Positions 35,165 to 46,705 of a stretch of 64,000 bases of DNA are shown here, one piece after another. The stretch is from Ascarosepion bandense (taxonomy: Eukaryota; Mollusca; Cephalopoda; Sepiida; Sepiidae). Position 1 is the stretch's first letter; every line of letters begins with the position of its first letter. A model generated the notes under the pieces. The model saw only the letters and a program-made list of their open reading frames with translations. It was not told the DNA's origin and made no database searches. A program made the translations under genes and the position numbers. Location of the stretch: assembly GCA_037127315.1 (NCBI GenBank), contig JBBBDQ010001028.1, positions 248,001 through 312,000 on the forward strand, given 5' to 3'.

Positions 35165-36366
35165 TCTGACATAGAGAAAGAGCATCAAACACATACCCAC
35201 ATATAAAGGGTTAAAGATTCCTGGCACCTGAAGAAGGCCGAAATGAACAAAACACCATTTGTAATCCTTCTTTTTAATTTTTAGCAAGAATTCTTTAAAA
35301 ACAGAATTCAGCTTTCAGAAAAACATGACAGATATTATTTATTTTTGGGATAGTTGAAAATTGAATTAAGCCAGCATGGTTGTTTCTTAGTAGAGAAATT
35401 TGATCTAAACAGAAGTTTAGGCTGTTATATTTGGGTTGACAGAAAACAATAGAGATAAATGAAATAAAGAGAGCGGTGGAAATGAAGGAAGTTATTTTTT
35501 ATACAAGTAGAATTTAAATAGCGATTACTAAACAACAGGACTTTGGGAGATCACATGATTTTTGACTGAAGCAATTAGCGCTCGGGATCACTTATGATAA
35601 GTGCATGGGGATCTATCTTATAACTACTGGTCCTCTATATAAACACGTCGTAATGCTGAAGTTAAGAGTCTGTTGGCATTCGTGAAAAAGCACAGACGTA
35701 TGTGAGATTGGAACCCCCCTCACTGAAGCAAGTGTGCAGACAAGTTAGAAACCAGGACATTGAGAAATATTATCATTATCATTGTATTGAAGTACCGCTG
35801 AGTATATGAAACTCTACATTCGCTGCTAGCATGACAACTATCAGAATTACATCTTACATCAGCTGTTGCTTGTACCAGCACCTTTGCAAGACACATGGTC
35901 CCAGCGTTTTGATTGAGAAGAATTGACTCTGTCAAAAATGAGTCTGAAAAACATTGTTCAATAGAGTTATATATATTTATCTTCTGAGATGATTTAACAA
36001 CCAGTGAACCAAACACACTGTCTCTCTGTAATCTTTTTCTTTTTCTATTCTTTTCTTGTACATAAAAGACATTATCAGTCCAACCATCGAACAGTTGTTT
36101 GTTCGGCTTTCTACAGACATTATTTTTTTTCTTTGTATTTTATTTTGCTGGATTCTAAATGTTTAACACCAGCTTCCCCAGCCGTGTCTACATCCTCAGT
36201 TGACCGTAAGTGAACAACACATCTGCTTTCTGGATCTAATAATCACCATGTGGACAGGAAGCAGAATTAAACCACTGACCTCTGGATGCTCAGGGACCTG
36301 AGGGCTATAGTGTTAAATATATGGTCTCGTGGCTTGGACTTGACCTGTGGGAGCTATAGTGTTAAA
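35165..36366 (+). repeat. 5' LTR of copy B
   Basis: About 1.2 kb. TATATAAA at 35636-35643 is a likely core promoter. Shares 'CTGAAGAAGGCCGAAATGAA' near its start and 'AGGGCTATAGTGTTAAATAT' near its end with the other LTRs. The exact first base is uncertain by 2 bp. Confidence 0.82.
35636..35643 (+). promoter_or_regulatory. TATA box in 5' LTR of copy B
   Basis: CTCTATATAAAC at the end of U3. The 3' LTR has TATATAAG at 47286-47293 at the same place. Confidence 0.6.
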
Positions 36367-36370
36367 TATC

Positions 36371-36388
36371 TGGTGCCATGATATCTAG
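36371..36388 (+). promoter_or_regulatory. primer binding site candidate
   Basis: TGGTGCCATGATATCTAG begins 4 bases after the LTR. TGG complements the CCA end of a tRNA; TGGTGCC also opens the candidate site in element C. The tRNA was not identified. Confidence 0.5.
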
Positions 36389-36726
36389 GATTATGACCTG
36401 TGGGAATTGCTACAACTGTCTGAAAGAGGAGATAAGGTTGCATTTGTTTTGTCCAGTCAGGACCGAGTAAGACCAGAAAGGACTCTAGTCTTCTAACTGT
36501 ATTGGTCTGAAAGTGACATAAGGAGGAAAAAGAAACAAAGCATGGAGCAGCAGACACAGGTAAGTCACTTTTTGGTTTCCTTGTTTGCTTATTGCACTTA
36601 GATTTGCCAGTAATATTGTTGATCTTGTTGACTTTGTATGCAGTTGAAGCGCCACCACCATATTAAGTGTCTTTCCTTTCATTGGTCTCTCTTCTCATGG
36701 GGAGTAGTAATTAACAAGACACTAGG

Positions 36727-37620
36727 ATGAGCGTAGCAGGGTCAGATGACTCTGGGGACATGGGAATCCCCAAAATTACAATGGGTTTCAGTAGTCTGAT
36801 AGGAAGCATGAAACTACCTATATACATAAAGGAAACCTTGCAGACTTGCATGAATGGATTCTCTCTATTCAAAAGAAGCAAGTAATTTATGGCCTATTCA
36901 ACTAAGAAATGGTGCTCTTAGCTTACAACACCGCAGCGGCGTGGTTCAAAGAAAACCTGGCCCTGACATGAACAGAGCTTAAATCCACTCTGGTGTGGAA
37001 ATACGCAAGTGAGCATACAGCCATTGAGGCAGTAAGAAAATTATACCAGCTGCAGCAACAATAGAGACTAATGAAGAATTAGGGGAAAGAATCACGAGGC
37101 TAGCGGCATTAACTTTTCTGAAAGTGGCGACTCAGGACAGTGGTCCTATTCAGGCCTTATTAGCTGATGTGTATGTGGAAGTGCCAAATGACAGGGTCCT
37201 GAGGGGTGATGTTCTGAGGAGAGAACCAATTACCCTGGCTGCAGCTATAGAGGCAGCTCAGACCAGTGAACAACTCTGGGATAGAATAAGAGTGGATGTA
37301 GGAAGGAACCCCCAGGGGGCTTAAGTAATGATGAAAAAGAAGATCAGGAGCAAATCCAGAGATGGGTCACCCATGAAAATGTAAGATGGCAGTGTGGCCC
37401 CAGTGCAAGTAGCCAGGCATCTGAGATGCTGTAGCCAGGCACTTTCGGCCAGTAGTAAGGAGTGGAAGTGTTGGCACTGTGGAGGAGCAGGTCACCTAAG
37501 AAGTCACAGGAGAAAGATGAACCACACCAAACAGAACAACCCTAACCCGGATAGAGGGGAGAAATGGGTTACTAGTCCAAGAAAAGTGTCATCCAAGCTC
37601 TACCCCACCCAGTAGGGCCC
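36727..37620 (+). pseudogene. gag of copy B
   Basis: Begins at ATG 36727 ('MSVAGSDDSGDMGIP'), with several frame breaks and a stop near 36880. The best open stretch is 37124-37324 ('IQALLADVYVEVPNDRVL', capsid C-terminal helices). It ends with a zinc knuckle at about 37465-37505, 'CWHCGGAGHLRSHR', in which the last Cys of CX2CX4HX4C is Arg. Structural protein of the virus-like particle in intact relatives. Confidence 0.68.
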
Positions 37621-37759
37621 CTAAACAGAAGTTGGTGCTCCTAGAAAAAGGTGAACTCCTGTTGCCGGTTCCCATGTTTGGGTTGTCGAGAAAGCAGGAG
37701 AAAGGGAGAGAACATACAAGAAGAGGAAAGGCACAGGTATACCATTTTCTGAAGGAAGT

Positions 37760-38580
37760 TGATAGACTTCACTTGTAATGTATTGCTGGGAGGCAAGAGA
37801 GTGAAAGCCCTTGTCGATACTGGAGCTTCAGTGAAACTGGTTAACTCCAAGGTTTTTAGATAGTTGGGATTGATGACAAAGCTTAGTCCCGTCAATCTAC
37901 TAATAAGTCAGGCTGATAGTAGCAAGATGAGGATAGAGGGTATGACATGGCTATCTTTCCAGTTGGCAAGAACCAGAGGTAAACTTAAGGTTTATGTGAT
38001 ACCTGACATGTGTGGTAAGTTAATTTTGGGGAATGACCGGCTTAGGTAGAATAAGGCACAAATCCGTTTTGACCCCGCCATCCTAATATTGGATGGGTTA
38101 GGGGTACTGTTAAGAGAGGAAAATTATGAACAATTGCCAGTGGTGGCCCAGACAGATATAAAGCTTCCTCCTAGGACTACTGTATCTGGGAAGGGCAAGA
38201 TTATAAAAGGAGTGCTGAACAGTGACCTGTACCAAATGGTCCCTACTGATAGGTATAATAATAGTGAAGGAGAAATAACCATGTGTGATTCGTTGGTGAA
38301 GGGATCAGGGAAAATTCCCTTACTGTTAACTAATGCTGCCAATAAAAATATTAGAATAAAGCAGGAAGAGGCGTGCCCATTGAGAGAAGTCGAACAGGTG
38401 AGAGTATGGAATAAGAATAGGCCTAGGAATAATACAGGTAGCAATGAAATAAGAGATGAGGATATAGCAGCTCCTGAGCATTACAGGAGGAAATTGAGGG
38501 GATTGCTGAACGGTAATCAGGAGGTAATAGCCGTTACTGATAAAGACCTAAGACAGACACAGTTGAAATACAGATAGACA
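37760..38580 (+). pseudogene. protease and pol N-terminal linker of copy B
   Basis: Retropepsin-like aspartic protease. The active-site triplet is 'LVDTGAS' at about 37810-37830 and the closing motif 'LILGNDRL' at about 38020-38043. A TAG near 37861 and a frame change fall between them. The open piece at 38089-38577 is the linker to RT and ends with a stop. In intact relatives it cuts the Gag-Pol polyprotein. Confidence 0.72.
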
Positions 38581-38589
38581 TGGGTAATC

Positions 38590-39300
38590 ACCCACCTATT
38601 AAGTTAAACCGTATAGGACCCCAATCCACAAAAGAAAATTAGTAGAGAATACAGTGAATAAAATGATAGAATCAGGGATAATTGAAAGATCCAAATCTGC
38701 CTGGAGTTTTCCAATAGTGATTGTTGAGAAGATAGAGGGCATAGATTTTGTGTGGCTTTTCATCAATTAAATGCCATTACGAAACCACTGACAGTGACTT
38801 TCCCCTTGGTTGATGATATTCTAGCACTTTTAGGAAAATCTAAATGTTTTTCTATCTTAGAGTTAAGGTCAAGATATTGGCAGGTAACTCTTAACAAAGA
38901 GGATCAGAAAAAGACTGCTTTTACCTGCCACATGGGTCTCTTTAATTTTAGAGTTATGCCGTTTGGGTTAGCAAACACCCCAGGTGTATTTAGTCAGTTA
39001 ATGTCCATCATATTGAATGGCACAGAGGCATTTGCCATGGCATATCTAGATTACTTCATGGTGTTTTCGAAATCATCAGAGGAGCATTTTGAATATCTGC
39101 AGAAGGTGTACTTAGGGTTTATCATAAACAAAGAAGAAATAAAAATGGATTTAGACAAAGTAGAGGTTATAAGAGCCATGCCCAACAGAAGATTGTAAGA
39201 GATTAGGGGATTTATTGGAGCCATCGGATATTATCGAAGGTTCATACCAGTATTTAGTCAGCTATCAGACCCTGTAATAGCTCTAAGAAGCATGCTAGGT
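38590..39300 (+). pseudogene. reverse transcriptase of copy B
   Basis: Main open part 38752-39198. Contains 'FSILELRSRYWQVTL' (catalytic-A region, where family members have LDL...YWQ; here Asp is lost to Glu-Leu-Arg), 'GLFNFRVMPFGLANTPGVFS' (the FGL block), and 'AYLDYFMVFS' at about 39043-39072, where the invariant YLDD has become YLDY. Both changes would abolish polymerase activity. Frames break at both ends. Confidence 0.85.
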
Positions 39301-39910
39301 TTAAGTGGACCAAGGATTGTCAGCGTGCATTTGAAGCTCTAAAGGACCAGCTGACAGCTGTACCCCTGTTGGCCTACCCAGACCTGAGTAAGCCCATGGT
39401 GTTGTACACTGATGCTAGTAATAAGTGTATCGGGACGGTTCTTACACAACCCTGTCCTGATAAGGATGGACCAGTACCAGGTGCGCCTGAGGAAGTGCCA
39501 ATCTATTTTCTGTCTCACCGGCTCTCTGAGACTCAGCAAAGATGGCCAGTAATAGAAAGAGATGTTCGCTATTCTGGATGCTGTGCAGAAACTAGGTTAT
39601 TATTTTAGTGGGGCTGTGTTTACCATTAAAACGGATCACAAACCCCTCAAATATTTGTTAGAGGTGGAGTGGACAAATAAGATAGAACAGTGGGCATTGA
39701 AATTAAGCGGGTATTACTGCAAAATAGAATACTTGGCAGGAAAGGATAATACCTGTGCTGACCTGTTATTGAGGATTTCGCAGCAATTAGAGACAGAATC
39801 TGTCAGGTTGGAGCCAAGTCTGGATGATAAAGCATTCCAAATTAATGTGATCAACTTACAGCCGTGGAAGGAGAGACTTGATTGGGAAGATCAGGAAATG
39901 AGTTAATCGG
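39301..39910 (+). pseudogene. RNase H of copy B
   Basis: In two frames: 39369-39608 with 'MVLYTDASNKCIGTVLTQ' (first catalytic Asp) and 'FLSHRLSETQQRWPVIERDV' (catalytic Glu region), then after a frameshift near 39565 the piece 39562-39906 with 'VFTIKTDHKPLKYLL' and 'YLAGKDNTCADLL', the conserved end of RNase H and tether. Degrades RNA in the RNA-DNA hybrid in intact relatives. Confidence 0.82.
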
Positions 39911-41105
39911 AGATTTTTTTCCAACCCCCACTGGAGAGATATTATTAGGTAAAACCAGGAGGATAGCGAGATAGCAACTATCAGATCCAGGGTAGAGGCA
40001 GGCTGTACCTCCAAATATATGGTGCATGATGAAGTGTTGTATTACCTTTCAGGAAGAGATAAGGAAGTAAGTTTAAAAATGGTGATACCAGAGAAGTTAA
40101 GAGCTGAAATTCTAGACTAGTGTCATAGGAGGTCAGGACACATGGGAATTGATAAGACGTATGGATTAATAATGTGAAATTACTATTGGCCTAAGTTGTT
40201 TAATGATGTTGTGAACCATGTAAAAAAAATGTGTAACAGGCCAAGTACAGAGTGGAAGGAGTAGGGTTCCTCCAGTATTAGAAACAGATGTTCCGAATTA
40301 TCCATTTCAGAAAGTAAGCATGGATATTTCCAGGCCTTATTTAGAAACACATAGAGGTTATCTTTGCATAGTGAGTTTTCTGGACTGGCTGACGAATTGG
40401 CCTGAGGCATTTGCCATACCAGATAAGAAGGCATGAATGGTGTCAGATATAATACTGAACGAAATATTCCCTAGGTATGGGACCCCTGAACAGCTGGTTA
40501 CTGATAATGGCTTGGAGAATGTGAATCAGATTATGAGAGAGACGTTGGGAGAATTAAACATGCAGCACATAACCACCTTTCCATATCACCCCTAAAAGAA
40601 CGCTAAGGTAGAGAGATTTCATTATCCCCTCGCTGATGTGTTAGCTAAACTAGCAGAGGATAATAGAGAAAATTAGGATTTATTCGTAACCCAAGCATTA
40701 ACAGCTGTGAGATTCTCGATGAATGAGACTGCAAAATTTTCCTTTTATTACTTGATATATGGCAGGGATGTAGTCTTATCTATAGACAATCTATTATAAC
40801 CTAGGAGGAACTATTTGGGAGAGGATCAACAACATAAAATTTTTACACAGGTAAGGAGGAGGATTCAAAGGGTCCAGAAAAGGTGAAACGATAGGATAAA
40901 TAAAAATAGAGGAGAAGGTTTATCCTTCCAAATAGGTGATGCAGTGTATTATAAAATACACCTGAGAGAAGGTAAATTAGACCAGCGGTGGAGTCCATAC
41001 TATAGGATAGTGGAGCAGATGAGTCCGGTTTCCTTTGTGATATGGGACCAATTGACCAGAAAGGTAAAGAGAATGCATGCAAATGATCTAAAACTAGCTT
41101 AAATA
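39911..41105 (+). pseudogene. integrase of copy B
   Basis: Zinc-binding HHCC domain about 40110-40260 (second CxxC damaged; the Cys pair is intact in copy A as CVTC). DDE core: first Asp in 'VSMDIS' (about 40320), second in 'LVTDNG' (about 40495-40510), Glu in 'KVERFH' (about 40605-40622). C-terminal GPY/F-type module about 40980-41100 ('WSPYYRIVEQMSPVSFVIWD'). TAA/TGA stops and frameshifts interrupt it, for example near 40436 and 40595. Joins element DNA to the target in intact relatives. Confidence 0.78.
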
Positions 41106-41381
41106 GGAGAATGGAAAGGAGCCAAAACTAAAAATCAACAGAAAAGGCTGAGGAAAATTATGTTGGTAGAACCAGAAGGGTTAGAGACTGAGAGTGAAAG
41201 TGAAAAGAATGAGGAGATTGAAATTAGCCCAACTACCCCCGAAGGCTGTGAGAATGAAGAGATTGAGCCTGATCTTAGGGAAGAATTGAGTGAATGGGAA
41301 GAAGAGGATGAAATTCCATTAGCTCAATTGCAAAGCAAATGGTGGTCTGTAAACGCACCTAATGTTAATGATTGTGATTAA
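41106..41381 (+). pseudogene. acidic C-terminal extension of pol, copy B
   Basis: Open at 41160-41381; highly Glu-rich with repeated 'NEEIE' units ending 'WEEEDEIPLAQLQSKWW'. It follows the integrase GPY/F module. A counterpart is in copy A (about 5470-5530). Function unknown; acidic tails can tether integrase to chromatin proteins, but nothing here shows that. Confidence 0.55.
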
Positions 41382-42566
41382 GGTGGGCAGTGCAGTCCAA
41401 GCCCAAAGATTAAGTAGAACCAGTACAGTGGTTGTGTTGAATGAGTGACAATCTAGTACTGACAGTGCATTTATCATCGGTGTTAGTGTGTTGCGTGGAA
41501 GTGCCCCCATGCATGCACTGCGCTTATGATAGTGTGGGACGGTGCTTGATGTATCACTTCTAAGATGTAACCACTGGATAAAAACAATCAGAATGATTGA
41601 GTAAAATGAACTATTCTCTCCATCTCCTTGCAGACATGGACGAGAGGAGGCTCATGGTACTGATGATGCTAGTTGTGTTAGCTAATACCTGGGAACACAG
41701 TGAGAATACCGTATTTAAGAAGACTAGCAAAATGATTATAACTAGATCAAAGTGGTTGATAACTTTGATGATAGACCTGCAGCCGTATGAGAAGCTACTG
41801 GGTCAGTTGAAGGTCGAAGTGGAGAAACTAGATACAGGATACAAGTCGCTGGAGAATATTTGCAGACCCCGGTATACCACATTATATTAGACCCCTTAGC
41901 TCAGGAATCCCTAATACTTGAGAGACAATGGAAGGATATGAGTTGCTATTTGAAAGGAATAAAGTTGTTACGAACCAGACGAAAGAGTATTACCTATAAT
42001 GGGAAAGGCGTTAAGCACACAGTCTCCGAAGGCAAAGTGAGAGTAATTAAGAAGAAATTAAAAGTGGTAGAACAGAGACAACAAGCAATGGCTCAGTCAG
42101 TTAGAGAGAGCACATCTATACTCAATGTTACTAGGCTGGAATTGGCTAAGAATAGAGGAAGTATCAATTGATTGATTTCACACCTACAGGTTTTTAGAAA
42201 AGAAGTGATAAATGTAGCCACATTGGTAACAACCGAATTACAGAATTCAGAAGGATTCTTGCAAAGGTATTTTCAATTATTAGCTATACTGAGTAAGGTA
42301 CGTCAAACAAGTCACTCTTTAACGGTGTTGCATGTGAGGGCACAATTAGACATGCTGCCGCTGGGACACCTGTCTCCTAGTGTAATAACTCCAGAATGAT
42401 TGAGGGAAGTACTACTGGATATACAAGCCAAATTACCACATCATCTTAGATTGCCTGTAGACCCCACCCAGCAGTTATAGAAGTATTATAGGACCTTGGG
42501 ATGTGCTACATTGTTAGATGATAAACTGCTAGTGCTAGTGTTGCTTTCATTATTGGACAGAGATAG

Positions 42567-42984
42567 TGTAATATAACAATCTGGCCCCACCCGAGGAAGG
42601 CTGATGCAAGCGAGGGTGTTTCCGGTCGTTGAAAGGAACGGATGTTTGTTTGACCTTATTTCCGGCAGTAGCGGAAATGGCTACAGAGGCAAACAGACCA
42701 GGTGTCTCTGAGAATTACGTGGGCGTGCGTGGGCGAGGCAAAACCGGAAGAAAAAGTCCCGGTTCTGGAAGATTATATAAAGACCTCGTCACACGGATTC
42801 ACCAGACAGACCAGAGTAGCAGTAGAGAGAGAGAGACACAACAGATACGACGACACTCCCGTCAATCCTTAGAAGCGCACTCTCTCACTCTCTGTTCCCT
42901 AGGTTACACGGTTCAGTGTCATTAATAAAAATATAACTTATATTTTTATATATATGCGTGTTTGTTGTTTGGCGATATATAACC
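42567..42984 (+). repeat. 5' LTR of element C
   Basis: 418 bp. TATATAAA at 42774-42781 and AATAAA at 42924-42929 mark likely promoter and polyadenylation signal. Confidence 0.85.
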
Positions 42985-43007
42985 GGCTCAGTCACAGACT
43001 TTCAAAT

Positions 43008-43025
43008 TGGTGCCTAAGTGACTTG
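43008..43025 (+). promoter_or_regulatory. primer binding site candidate of element C
   Basis: TGGTGCCTAAGTGACTTG, 23 bases after the LTR. TGGTGCC is shared with the candidate in copy B. Confidence 0.45.
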
Positions 43026-43237
43026 CTGTTTTGAGACAACAAAACAGTTAGATGCGAGCTGGTTGCCACAGCGACGATTGAAAATTCAACGGACTTAAAA
43101 CTACCAGATAGAAAGAAAAAAAGAAGACGAAAATATATAGCAGCCGCACGACTATAGACATCAGCCAAGGTAGGTGACTCTTTGATTTGATAGTGTGTGT
43201 GTTTTCTGCTCGTGTTTATAAGTCTAGTTAGAAAAAA

Positions 43238-43350
43238 AAATGGAACAGCGTGCTTTTGCCGATCTGGCCCTAGAGTTGAGAAATATGGATTGTTCGGTGT
43301 CGAACACATTAAGGGTAGAACGGAGGGGGTGCAGGACTACATGTAGAGAG
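43238..43350 (+). pseudogene. gag start of element C
   Basis: ATG 43238 opens a short frame ('MEQRAFADLALELRNMDC') that fades after about 35 codons. By position it is the gag N-terminus of the parent element. No family recognised from so short a piece. Confidence 0.4.
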
Positions 43351-43758
43351 TAGTACGCTTAGCGGAGAGCGCATAGGGGGGTTGACGGGAGGAAGAAAGT
43401 TGAGATATTTACCTATCTGTAAGTATAAAACATCTGAGTTAATGATTTATTTTTTTGCTAATATTTTACCATATATGTGAAGTGAGTTTACTGGTATGTT
43501 GCTTAATTAATCTTACTTTTATTGAGTAAGTGAAATGTAAAATCATGTAAAGGAAGTTTCTTCTACTCTTTAAAGTGGATAATTGGATTAACTTGTTGAT
43601 AATGTTTTCTTTGGTTTGTGCAGTGTTAGGTTTTCTTTTTTTTTTTTGATTTCTTTTCAATGACTGTACACTACAAATGATTTACATTTCTATGTTTGTG
43701 AATTATGCTTTCGTGCAGGTTCCCATCAATTCAACATCCTCTGTGAATTTTCATTTAT

Positions 43759-44211
43759 GTGACTTGGGAAATATCTTTTGAAGATATATTAATTTCTGAA
43801 AACTTTATATTGACACGGATAGACCTGCAGATTCCTATCCGCAAACTAGTAAATACCTTGGAACAGATAGATATGGAAAGATTTAGTGAAGGATATGAAG
43901 AACTCCCGAAGAAGTTGACGATAGGAGTCATTGCTGGCATAGTCGACGTTATGATAATCCTTGGAATAATAGCTAGGAAGCGGATTTTTAAGTGTGAAAG
44001 AAGCAACAGTGCTTCGGGAAAGGAAAGGGAGTTATCCGTTGTGAATAGTACTCCGGGGTCAACGGGTGTTCAACACTCAAATGTCTCTGCGTTAAACAGA
44101 GAGATGTCAACAAATCAGATATGCTTGGATTCGAATCCAGAGGAAGTAGTTCAGGGAATGGAAAACATTGTACAAACTAAGGAACTACGAGTCACGGGTC
44201 CAGTTTTTTAG
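43759..44211 (+). pseudogene. envelope-like C-terminus of element C
   Basis: 150-codon open frame. It begins inside the deletion-joined interior, has a helical stretch, then a hydrophobic membrane anchor ('IGVIAGIVDVMIILGIIA') followed by basic 'RKRIFKC' and a Ser/Asn-rich tail of about 75 residues, ending TAG at 44209. The layout is like the anchor and tail of copies A and B but the sequence is clearly different, so element C derives from another envelope-carrying family. No ectodomain remains. Confidence 0.55.
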
Positions 44212-44849
44212 ACTAAATTAATATAGATGAAACCTCTAATCCTCCACAAGTAAATTGCATGCAGATTAACGTTGGAATCAGGGTAATTTTCTTCATTTTC
44301 TATTGAATATTTCTCGGTCAGACTATGAATGATATGTACTGCAGATAATGGCCATTTTTCTGTGTTCAAACATAGTATGTTTGAAATTAAATTAAATTAA
44401 ATGAAGTTACATGTGTAACAATAAACTCGAGCAGAAACACGCATGGTGTTGGTCAAAGGTCATTTACTCGATGTCAGTTTAGAGACTGGGGCGCGGTTAC
44501 CGCCTATAATCGTGTGGTTATGCATCGAGGCGTCTACGCTTATGGACAGAGTCGAGAAAGAAAATGAACATTTTTAAGAACTTTGCCCAATTCTGTGAAA
44601 ATGGATATTAAAAAAAAAAAAAAAATGAAACATCGAGCTGGTAGAACAATTTTCAAGATGGACACGAACATTGTTGGGTTGCCAATGTAGGCTCCCCTAT
44701 ATATTTTTTTTTGTTGTTTTTTTTGTTTCGGCATGCACATGTTTTGTTGTTTTGGCGTGCACATGTTTTATACAATTGTCGGGCTTGTGTGGCATGGGGA
44801 GGAGTGTGAGGGTGTTGCGCTTAAAATGTTCTTAGGTGAACATTTTGGA

Positions 44850-44867
44850 AAATGGGAGGGCGAGGAA
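44850..44867 (+). promoter_or_regulatory. polypurine tract of element C
   Basis: Purine-rich AAAATGGGAGGGCGAGGA directly before the 3' LTR; primer for plus-strand synthesis in LTR elements. Confidence 0.65.
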
Positions 44868-45290
44868 TGTAATATAACAATCTGGCCCCACCCGAGGAAG
44901 GCTGATGCAAGCGAGGGTGTTTCCGGTCATTGAAAGGAATGGATGTTTGTTTGACCTTATTTCTGGCAGTAGCAGAAATGGCTACAGAGGCAAACAGAAC
45001 AGGTGTCTCTGAGAATTGCGTGCGTGGGCGAGGCAAAACTGGAAGAAAAAGTCCCGGTTCTGGAAGATTATATAAAGACCTCGTCACACGGATTCGCCAG
45101 TAGTAGAGTAGTAGTAGTAGAGGAGCAACAGAGATCGGCCGGTGAAGAGAGACACAACAGATAAGACTACACTCTCGTCAACCCATTTGAAGCGCGCTCT
45201 CTCAATTCTCTGTTCCCTATTCTACACGGTTCATCGTCATTAATAATATAATAATATATATGCGTGTTTCCTGTTTGTCAATATACAACA
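44868..45290 (+). repeat. 3' LTR of element C
   Basis: 423 bp; TATATAAA at 45069-45076. Has a small GTA-repeat expansion near 45100-45120 relative to the 5' LTR. Confidence 0.85.
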
Positions 45291-46381
45291 ATAGTACCTT
45301 TGAAATTCATCAGGTGATGAATCTTCCCACTTCCCTATCCGAAATTAAAGCGAAAGATAGGAGCAGTGGCTAGATACAATGTAGAGACAAAATTTCTTAC
45401 CTTAAACCTATCCAAGACACATTTTATACGATTAACAAGGGGAGAAGCAGAAAAATGCAAGAATGATGCCTTAGGTACCAGTGGATCTGTAAGTCCAATT
45501 TACGTGACAGGTAGTCATAATCTGTGTGTACTAGATTTATTTAAGAAAAATAAGATGGGAATTAGAGATTATTGTCAGGTAGAGATATTAGCTAGTGTAA
45601 TGTCACCCAAAGCAATCAGTGTCTCTGATGGAATTTGGGCAATGGCCACACAAGAAGAGATTGAAAGTGTGTGAAGGGAAGCCAACTACTACGATAAGAA
45701 TTATTCCCCCATTATCTTTTGTGTAGCTACCCATTGGTTGTGGAGCTCATGGTCAATCTAGCTCTTTACCTCCCTACTATCAAGCAGAGAAGTTTGAAGA
45801 GAATTAGGCTTTGTTGGGGCTAATAAGAATGAATACCTGTGGATAGACAGGATTTTGGGAACACATCATAAAAGAGATTCCTAAGATGTTGCTAAAAAAC
45901 ATGCCGGCATTGTTAAAGCCAATTGATGAGACTGATCTCGGACAGTTAAAGTCGAAATTAGATAGAATAGGTGCGCCAAATTTGGCCTGGAAGGAGAATT
46001 TGGTTGCTATAATAACCTGGCTGAGCATTGTGGGAATTATACTAATGATAGTCATGGCCTTGCTAGTTTGGTGGTTGTTTATGAGGCGTACATTGTTGTC
46101 AACTGGACAGAATAAACTGGCAAGGGTGTGCATGAGTGAGGAAGGGATTCTAATTAGTGCACTTTACCAAGGTAGATTTGACCAGAGTGCATTGGGACCC
46201 CTAACATATATTGAAGAGTGCACGATTGTTATGGAAGGATCCAAACCAACAAAAGATTCAACAAAGACTGTTGTGAAGGTGGGACAAAATTGGAAGGACA
46301 GATTTACAAAATAAATCGAATTTTTTCTTATATATCTTCTTTTTTTTTTTTTTTTTATGAGACTGAAATATTTGGTAAGGA

Positions 46382-46689
46382 GTGTTGCAAGCTCCAGGAA
46401 AGAAAAAAAGAGAAAAAAAGGAGATAACACCCGAACTAGTGGACTATGTAAAAAGAATCTCTTTGATTACCAAAACAGTGAACTTTAACCAAAAGTTGCA
46501 TATACATATGTATTATAAGAACAATGAAAATGTAAATGGGCATAATGAGCCCTCAGAAGAACTGAGGACTCTACCTTTGCATGCTGGAAGGGAGAAAATT
46601 TTTTTGTTTTGTTGTTTTTTTTTTTTTGTTTTTTTTTTAAATTTTATTGTTGATATAGAATTCATGTGTTATTTAATAGTAAATGACAG
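46382..46689 (+). other. 3' non-coding part of copy B
   Basis: Between the envelope-like stop and the polypurine tract. T-rich runs near 46340 and 46610-46640; the open frame through it is not conserved in copy A and I do not call it a gene. Confidence 0.4.
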
Positions 46690-46705
46690 ATTGGTAGGGG
46701 AGGAA
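46690..46705 (+). promoter_or_regulatory. polypurine tract of copy B
   Basis: ATTGGTAGGGGAGGAA directly before the LTR start TGTGACAG at 46706. Confidence 0.65.

Larger units (their letters stand above)
42567..45290 (+). mobile_element. element C: short LTR element nested in the envelope-like ORF
   Basis: Starts TGTAATATAACA and ends ACAACA, with ATAG duplicated at 42563-42566 and 45291-45294; removing it restores the sequence seen in copy A. LTRs 42567-42984 and 44868-45290 are very similar by eye. The 1.9-kb interior has a gag start, no protease/RT/integrase, and an envelope-like C-terminus, so it is an internally deleted derivative that needed enzymes from elsewhere. Confidence 0.88.
41597..46315 (+). 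pseudogene. envelope-like third ORF of copy B, split by element C
   Basis: Same protein type as in copy A. It starts near ATG 41606 or 41636, where a short hydrophobic stretch could be a signal peptide. The first part runs to 42562 with a frameshift near 41860, TGA at 42169-42171, TGA near 42397 and TAG near 42478. Element C sits at 42567-45290 and the rest continues at 45295-46315. The last open part (45886-46314) has a hydrophobic membrane anchor at about 46012-46080, then 'MRRT' and a cytoplasmic tail longer than that seen in copy A. Likely an envelope glycoprotein of errantivirus type by position and layout; not by alignment. Confidence 0.7.
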
